Positions 15,001-24,000 of a stretch of 64,000 bases of DNA are shown piece by piece. The notes under the pieces were generated by a model. The model searched no databases, was not told the DNA's origin, and saw nothing but the letters and a program-made list of their open reading frames with translations. The stretch spans positions 4,536,001 to 4,600,000 of the forward strand of contig NC_059406.1 in the NCBI RefSeq assembly GCF_905220565.1. Direction: 5' to 3'. Made by a program: the position numbers and the translations under genes. How positions within the stretch are numbered: position 1 is the first letter of the stretch; the number at the start of each line of letters is the position of its first letter. Source of the DNA: Melitaea cinxia. Lineage: Eukaryota > Arthropoda > Insecta > Lepidoptera > Nymphalidae.

Positions 15001-18000
15001 AGTACGCATCACAAAGCCCAAAGCTTTAGTGGCTTTACTAACTACACTATCAATGTGGGCATTGAAGAGGAGTTTGGTGTCATGTATTACACCCAGGTCT
15101 CTAATTGTAGAACTCCTAGGGAGCTCTTCACCTTTTAAAATATAATTGTGTGATATAATGTTACGCTTTCTTGTAAACGTGACGACACTACACTTAGCTG
15201 CGTTAAGGTCCAAAAAATTAGTATTACAATAGTGTTCTAACCTATATAGGTCAGCTTGAAGCTTTTCAGCATCCGCACTATTTCCTATTTTCGCAAAAAT
15301 CTTCATGTCATCAGCAAAACAAAGTATATGGGACGAATGAAGACATGAACTAACGTCGTTTACACTGATCACAAACAGAAGCGGACCTAACAACGATCCC
15401 TGAGGGACTCCACTAGGAATGGTTACCCAACTAGATATGTAATTGTTAATGACTACTGCCTGAGAACGGTTATCAATATAGGAAGAGAACCACCTTAATA
15501 GATCACCCCTAATGCCTACTTGACTTAACTTTTTTAATAGGGTTCCGTACTGGATACGATCAAACGCTTTGCTGTAGTCAGTGTAAACTACGTCAACCTG
15601 GACACCATCCTCCATAGCATCAGTTATAAAGGAGTTAAGCAGTATCAGGTTCGTTACAGTAGAGCGGCCCTGTAGAAAGCCATGTTGGTAAGGGCTGAAA
15701 ATAGATCGCAGAGCCTCTGATAATTGACTGTGAACTATTTTTTCAAGCATTTTAGCTAGTATACACAACTTGGAGATCGGCCTATAATTAGTTATTTTCT
15801 GCTTATCACCCTTTTTATGAATAGGGGATATATAAGCACTTTTCCAAATAGCTGGAACTACACATTCGTCAAGGGATCGCTTAAACAACAGAAAAATTGG
15901 TAGTGTCAGGGACTTGGAGCAGTTCTTTAAGAAATGAGCAGGTAATTTGTCCGGGCCTGCCGATTTAGAAGTATCTAAGCCAAGCAGTAATTTTTCAACC
16001 ATATCGGATGTTACACATATTCCAGAAATATCCAATACGCTTGTGCTTGAAGTAACGGGGGAATGATAATCACAAGAAGTACCTGGTGTTAAAAAATTTG
16101 AATAGAAATAAGAAGAAAAGGCGTTGCATATAGACTCGCCAGTGTGATATACATTATTATTATATTCTAGCATATTAGGAATGGCGGATGATTTTGATTT
16201 AGATTTATAATAAGACCAAAAATATTTTGGGTTTTCCATAATTGAATCTTCAATAGATCGAATGTAACGATCAAAGCAATCTTTTTCCATATGTTTAGCA
16301 GTAACTCGTAATAATTTAAAGGATTCCTCGTCATACCTGTTTCCGTACGCTTTAAACTTCCGATGGTATTTGGCTTTTTCTTTAAGGACTTTAACTAGTG
16401 ACCGCGAATACCATTTGGGGTATTTTTTGTTACCAGACCATTTTGTAGGTATGTATTTTTCGCGTACTGAGTCAATTACAGCATAAAAATACGCAATGGA
16501 TTCATTAAACGTCATTGATGAGAAAGTTTGGTGCCAATTGACACTAGATAATTCCGAGTTAATTTCGTCATAATTAGCACGAAAATATAAATACTTTTTA
16601 TAACTACCATGTCCCAGTACAGACTCACAGACAGACGCCAAATCGATTGTCAGTGCACCGTGGTGATGATCGATAGGTACAAGGGCCTCACTAGAAGCAT
16701 CTAGTACTGTGACAGAGATACTACATAATACTAAGTCTAGTATTTTTCCAAATTTGTTTAAAATTCCATTGTATTGTTTCAAGTTTAAAGAATGTATTTC
16801 GTCTATAAATAATGTCTCTATAATAATAAGCAATCTAACGCAGTTGGTTGGAAAGTAAAATCTTTCGACGCAAGTGCATTGATGGTAGCCTTGGGTGGTG
16901 CCCCGATTGCCTCTGGATGGGCAAAAAAAAAAGACTAAGGACCTGATGAAGATAGTTACCCAGACTTGTGACGCCTAGTTTGTCTCGGAAAAATGACAGA
17001 AATCAAAGATCTTCGGTGCACTGGTAGAACGATCAGATCTCCGTTCGGAGTGTCTTAGAAAGAGAAAAATATCCCAGCGTAGCCATCGACGGAAGAACCG
17101 ACATCATACCGCCCACTTTGTATGTTAGATACAGTCGGGAAGATATTCGAACGTATCCACCAAAGAATAGAAGCAGTTATCGATCCACTTCTGGCAGACA
17201 ACCAGTATGGGTTTTGAAAAGGACGATTAACCCTGGATGCGACCAATCTAGTAGATAACACGGCCAGGGAGGCACTCGCAGGAACTAGATGGAAGAGTGG
17301 TACGAAGAAGTATTCCCTGGCATTAGACATTAAAAACGCCTTCAACTCTGCCAATCTTCAGAGAATCGTGGCAAGCTACTTCACGAATAGAGTCCTAAGG
17401 TACGACACGAAGAACGGTCCAAGAGAGTATCGTATCACTGGAGAAAAAAAAGAATATAATAAAACATATCATACACACACTTCTTAAAGAAGATCAAATG
17501 TATAATTTAGATAAGTATCCCAATCTTACAGAAAATCACGGCTAAATAACACTACACTCAAGCAGTGTTGTTTCGGGAAGAGATTCGGCATGCGTTTGCA
17601 ATGCCCCTGATGTTGCATACGTCCATAGGATACGATATCTGCCTACCATCTGGCGAACGTACGCGTTTGCCAAATTTTGCAAAATAAAATAAACACACAC
17701 ACATTCAAGCGCGCGCACGCACACATATACAAACATACACGCAAAAACTCTTATTTTTTCCTCTGAGACATCATTTAAAAATTAAAATTACCAAAGCCAT
17801 CATTCGGTACATTATAAATAAAAGTTTCTTTCAGCGATGCAGCGTTTCCAACACTCGACGCCGTGCTACGACAGCTGAACGACTCAGAAGCTCCCACGCT
17901 CTTTAAACTCTTGGAGCAACAGGCAGCAATCGAGAAGAAAGTACGGGAGAGCGAGGATAATGTTGTAAGTTAAACATAATTTTGGTACGCACTTCAAATC

Positions 18001-21000
18001 ACGTAGCGACTTTTAATGCAAACTATAAGTTATAGGTTTCACATTTGGCAATTATGTCGCAGATAATTTTTCATTACTATTTCGTTGTCACTTTTGTAGG
18101 TATAATTATATTTTTTATATCGTTTTGATATCGTCCGATCAATACTTAAGCGCAAAGAACACAAAGGATGGCGATTTGGTGTGGAATTTTTACTCAGGCA
18201 GCTTATGCATTAAACAGAAGTGTTAAATTAATTATGTTACGAGTTGAGTGTAATTTATTTAAAGGTATTTTTTTTAAAATTAAATTCAGGTACCGGAAGA
18301 ATACGTTCCGCCTGATCCAGTGACAGAGTTCCAAACCGCGAGACTGTTCTTATCGCACTTCGGGTATTTGAACATTGGCGGAGATAAGAAGGTACGTTGT
18401 TTTTTGACATTTCTATAATTTTATCTATTAAATTATTATTTAGAATAAGTAAAGCAATGCTGTGCGACTTTTCGCAAAGCACATGTATATGTTAATTATA
18501 CAAAATGATTATTGATATCAATACTCTTTGTATTGCACTACGTGTGTGTGCGTGTTCATGCGTGCGCGCGTGCGTTTCTGGACTTGGGCGTGCGTATGCA
18601 CGTGCTTGCGTTCATGGGTGCCTGCATGCGTGCGGGCAGGGTGGCGTTGGACTTGTATAGAGTGAAGGCTAATGAATGGGTCTGTTTAACCGCGAGTGTG
18701 GCTGCAGGGCGGCGCCGGGCGCCTGGTGGCGCTGGACGGCGGCGCGGCGGGGCTGGCGGGCGCGCTGCGGCGGCTGGACGCCACGGGCAGCCGCGCCGCG
18801 CTCACCGTGCACGTGTTCTACGCGCGCACCGCGCAGCGCCGCGCCGCCGACATCGTGGCCAACGCGCGCGACCCCGCCGCCGTGGCGCCCGCCTTCGTGC
18901 GCATGCTGCGCGGGTGAGCGCACCTTCGGATACACGGGCGGACCCCGAACGTGTCGGCTATCCTGGCTTGACTGTAGACTGTGTGTTGCTCATTTAGCGT
19001 ACTTGTGTGCTAAATGATTATACGTAATTAGAACACAAAATAATAATAAAATGAAAATATACACTTAGATATTTTAAATTAAATTTGTTTAAGGTATAAG
19101 AAAACTTTATTTTACTATAAATCAATATATCTATACAATAAACGTGATCGCAACTGCTTCAGAAAATTTACCGTGACAAAGTAACAAAACTTTTACATTT
19201 GTAATATTAATTAGATTATTTGTCTGAATGACGGAATTGTGTGAAGCAGTTCAATAATTTAATAAGGCGAATTGAAAAACTAAATATGCAAAATCGTTTC
19301 TCTTTGACTTCATTTTATAAAAATAAGGGCGTGCGTACAAAGTACACATGTCAGTAGTGAAACTTCTTTGGCAAACTAATTTTTAAATCTCGTTTATATT
19401 TATACAAATCTAAAGCTTTAGGCTTCGTTCCCGCACCATCTAGTTAGTTTGCAATGTAATACTATCGATATTAATGTAACAAACTTTGTAGTTTCTATAG
19501 TACACGCTAGGTGTCTCTGCTGTTCAACATAAGCGTTGCACGTCGTCGTGACGTTAATATTATTATTATTGCGTTTCATCCGTAAAAATATTACCCTCAT
19601 GCGTCTAAAAAAGTTTCACTTCAAAAGTTCTTTTATGCGGGCGTTACAATACCCCCCCCCCCTTGTAGTTAGCAAATAAGTGTAAATATAATAAAAATAA
19701 TTAGTATATAAGAATATAAAAAAGCAATATGTAGAATAGTCTTGGTCAGTGGACTCGCGTCGACTTTTAGAAATTTGAAATTTTAAGACTAGTTATTAAG
19801 GCTTCTAGATTCTAAAGTTGCGGTGAAATACCGATGCATGTTAAAAAATAATAATGATAATATATGGAATAACAAAAGCACGGGCATAATAAGCCTGTGG
19901 ATATATCACATAATTAAAAAAAAAATAACCCCCCCCCCCGTTTTAACCCAATATCACACAATATAACCTAAAGCCAATGCCCCGTCGCGCTCAGGCTGGG
20001 CACGCCGGTGCGCGTGTCCGGGCACGCGGGCTGGAGCGGCCACGTGCGCAGCAGCTACGACGCGCCGGGGGCCGCGCCGCGCGCCGACCGCGCCGACGCG
20101 CCCGTCGCGCCCGACGCGCCCGCGCGGTACGACGGCCGGGACCAGGTCGACGACACTTTCTCGTATACTTTCTTTAAAAAAATAAAACAAATTATAATAA
20201 CTGAAAACTGTAGGTAGGTTGTTTGTTCACAAAGGAAAAAATCGACCTTAATTACATTTACAAGTAATACGACGTATGTAGACTAAAAGTTAAGTCAAGT
20301 ACATATGCATTATTGAAGATAACTCCAAAAGTATATCAAATTTAAATGAAACCACATGAGAAGCACCAGCTTTCGATTAAAACAAAAAAAAAAAAAAAAC
20401 ATGAAAATAAATACACCCAGTTAAAATTTATGACACAAAATTAAAATACAGTGAAATTGATAACCTTCTCCTTTTTCGAGTCGCTTAAAAATAAAATAGA
20501 TTTAAATAAGTCGATGGTGAGTAATCTCAGTCGCACTGTGTAAGCACTGTGTCATATTCATATAATGCAATAGATATTATTGCTCTTACTGAGTTTAGCA
20601 AATAGTATACAAATTGTAATCGATTAATTACAGCTACACATTAAAGTGTACAATAGCCATATTTGTGGCTTTTATCATAACAATTTACTTCATAGGTCCT
20701 GTACTGGTCAGACTCGACCGAAGAGATTGCATTTGTGGTACCATCGGGATACGAGCTAGACGAAACCGAAGATCAGAGTGAGAGCAAATCAGACGTTGAT
20801 GGTTCATGCTTCTCGAACAAGTAAATATAAATCCATTATTTTCTAGTTAGGGTGCGTTCAAGTATTACGTAACGCAATTGGGGGGGGGGGTCTTATAAAA
20901 CGTTACGATGCGTTACAGCGCCGGGGGGGTTCGAACAACGTGTTACGTATTATTGTTTCTTATTTAAATAAAAAAAACTAGGGTATTAAAATCCCCAGTA

Positions 21001-24000
21001 GGCAACCCTTTTCACTTATACCCTTTTTTGTGTTTATATATTTTTTTACTTACCGCAAATGCGATTTTTTTTAGCGACTGACCCGTAGTTTGCGCAACAT
21101 AGTTGTGACATTTTGGTAGAAATGGTCAGTTGGGTGTTACGTAACGTTAGGGGTTACAAGAAAACGTTACGGCACGTTACATGGGGGAGGGGCAAAAATC
21201 TTCAAAATTTGGGTTACGTAATACTTGAACACCCCCTTAGTTCTAATAATTTTAAATTAACTTGAAATAACTTTGAAGTAGGGTGTTATTTCTACGTAAA
21301 ATTTATTCAGTTATTAATTTTTTCAAATATTGACGTGAGGATCTTCATTCCGCCTTCATCTTTTTCGTTCTCATATTGATTTTTTTTTTCTCGAAACAAA
21401 CCTTGTCCTGATAATAACGAAAACAAAAAAAAAAAGTAGATTCAATTCGGTGCAGTCATTCGGAAATTATGCACGATGATATATTTCGACGATTTCACCG
21501 ACCTAGTTATATAAAAAGTATAATAATAATAAGATTTATTTATTTTCTCACCACAATATTGCTACAGGACATTAGATAGGTACATAATAACATGAGCACT
21601 AATATTGTGGGAGACTGGTGCCTAAGATAGGCTCGAGGCCTGTGTTTCAGGACACCAGTATGATTGATTAGTATTGTACGTCACAAACAGCCGCGGCTCG
21701 TGGTGGGACGTGTCGTGCGAGGGCGAGCGCAAGGGGCGCGCGCTGTCGCTGGAGCTGGAGCGCGCCGCGCCCGCCGCGCACCCGCCGCTCTCGGGTGAGG
21801 CCGACTGTCTAGGGGACTTTTTTTTTTTTTTTACGTGGGGAAAATCCATCATGGATACCCTCCAGCGCGGGGGCGCCAGAGGGTTATGTCAGACTCCTAC
21901 TGACTAAAAACAGTGAGCAGTCGTCCGCCTGGGTGGGGCGAGATGGGGTCGCGTTAGCATTCGCCATCTCACCCCGGCGGTAGGCCCGGATAAAGCCTCC
22001 GGGACCCGGCACAATGGTTGGGTGGCCTCGCTCACAACAAGGCCACCCCTTAGAAGTGTGGGGCCGTGTCGCCCGGCCGGCCGAAGTCCCCCGACTATCG
22101 GCCGGCGACCCCAGTCTAGGGGACTTGCCTCTGTCCAACCGGGTCTCTTGCGATCCCGAATGTAGATTCTGCAGGAAAGAATTCTCGAGAAATTCTGCAG
22201 TTACTCTTTTATCATGTATCTCTGTAGCTTCGATGTATACCAAAAATCATAATAAGAAAAAAAATTCCCGGAAATTAATGAAACAAATGACGCAACGCCG
22301 CGTTGGCGCAACGGTTACAGCCATGGATTGTACCTCTTGCGTTTGGTGGTTGCGGGTTCGATCCCCGCATGTGACAAACATTTGTATTGGCCATACAGGT
22401 GTTTGCCGTGGTCTGTGTGTGCAGTCCTTGTGGGTCTCCCCACCGTGCCTCGGAGAGCACGTTAAGCCGTCGGTCCCGGTTGTTATCATGTACACCTGAT
22501 AGCGATCGATACTCATCGTAGGGAATATATCCGCCAACCCGCATTGGAGCAGCGTGGTGGATTAAGCGCTGATCCTTCTTCTACATGGGGAAGAGGCCTA
22601 TGCCCAGTAGTGGGATATTACAGGCTGAAGCGTAAGCGTAATGAAACAAAAGTTTAGAGTTGATATTTCTAATGATTTATAACATTTTACGGCAAATCAT
22701 AAGTGATTAATAATAATTAAAAGCATATTTCGTGTTGTTTAACTGATTAATAATAAATAAATACGTATTTCAGCTTATTATCAAATCTTAAACCTTAATA
22801 GGTATAAATAGGTAATTTTTATCTAAACACGAGCTGGATCACGACTGACATATGGTTTGTAAATTAGGATTAAGTAAATACAAGTAATAAAAATTTCCTC
22901 TGCAGGGAGTGGAAGAAGAAACAGAGATTTTACACCAAAAATTCTTATAATTTGGTTAGAAGACTTCGAGGATCATCTTAATTTGCCGATCGGTGAGTTT
23001 TAAAGATAGCGTTATTTTATGGTGCATTTTTACATTTCTGAGTTACTGACAAAGATGTTTTCAATCTTGATACGTAGATTACATTTAGCCTTTAGCTTAT
23101 ATGTAGATGTTAGAAGAAATTAGTTACAAACTTTGGTTTTGTATTAATAGGTTGGGAAAAAAGTCTTCGTATTTTCTCATAAAAACTTGCAACAAAATAT
23201 TTCTGGTTGTATTGTTTATAACTGACTTGTTTTGATATAATGAAACAATGGCATTTTAAAAATGAAATAAATGGTTTAAAGCAGTTTCCCGCCACTTTTC
23301 AATTGTTTTTATGTCCGCCAAAATGGGTGATATCAACAAGGAAATTCGGTACATTTTAGTTTTACTTTAAAAAGGAGAAAAAAGCCGCGAAACAACAGAA
23401 ATTGGGACGGCTATGGACCTAATGCAGTATCTGAAAAAGTAGCACATAATTGGTTTAAGCATTTTTAATCAGAAAATTTTGATGTCAAAGATGCACTTGA
23501 CTCTGATTGCCAAGTTACAGTTAAACATGAAGACATTTTTGAAAAAATGAAGCTAGATCGACATCTGCGTAGTTATGATATTGTTGGAGATCTGAGAATT
23601 GACCATAAAACAGTTTTGACCCATTTAAAATTGGCTGGCTATACAAAACGACAACGGGTTGGCGCTACGGTCATATCACTGGTTTGTGTCTGTTTCGCTG
23701 GCGGTTGCGGGTTCGATGCCTGCACATGACAAACATTTGTATGGGCCATACAGATGTTTGCCGTGGTATGGATGTTTGGCGCGGTAGGTCTCGCCACACA
23801 CATTTAGCCACCGGTTCCGTTTGCTATCATGTACACCTGAAAGCGTGGTGGATTAAACTCCGATCTTTCTCTTACATGGGGAAAGAGGCCTATGCCTAGA
23901 GCAGTGGGATATTACAGGCTGAAGCGTATACAAATAAGCTCGATATACGGATGCCATATGAACTCAATGAAAGAAACTTAATGGACAGTGTACTCATTTG

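Noticed and set aside
22288..22638. tRNA gene because of A- and B-box words.
   Set aside because: The element has a long non-tRNA body and target duplications, and there is no complete cloverleaf. It is a SINE; the same holds at 478, 940, 4457 and 23648.
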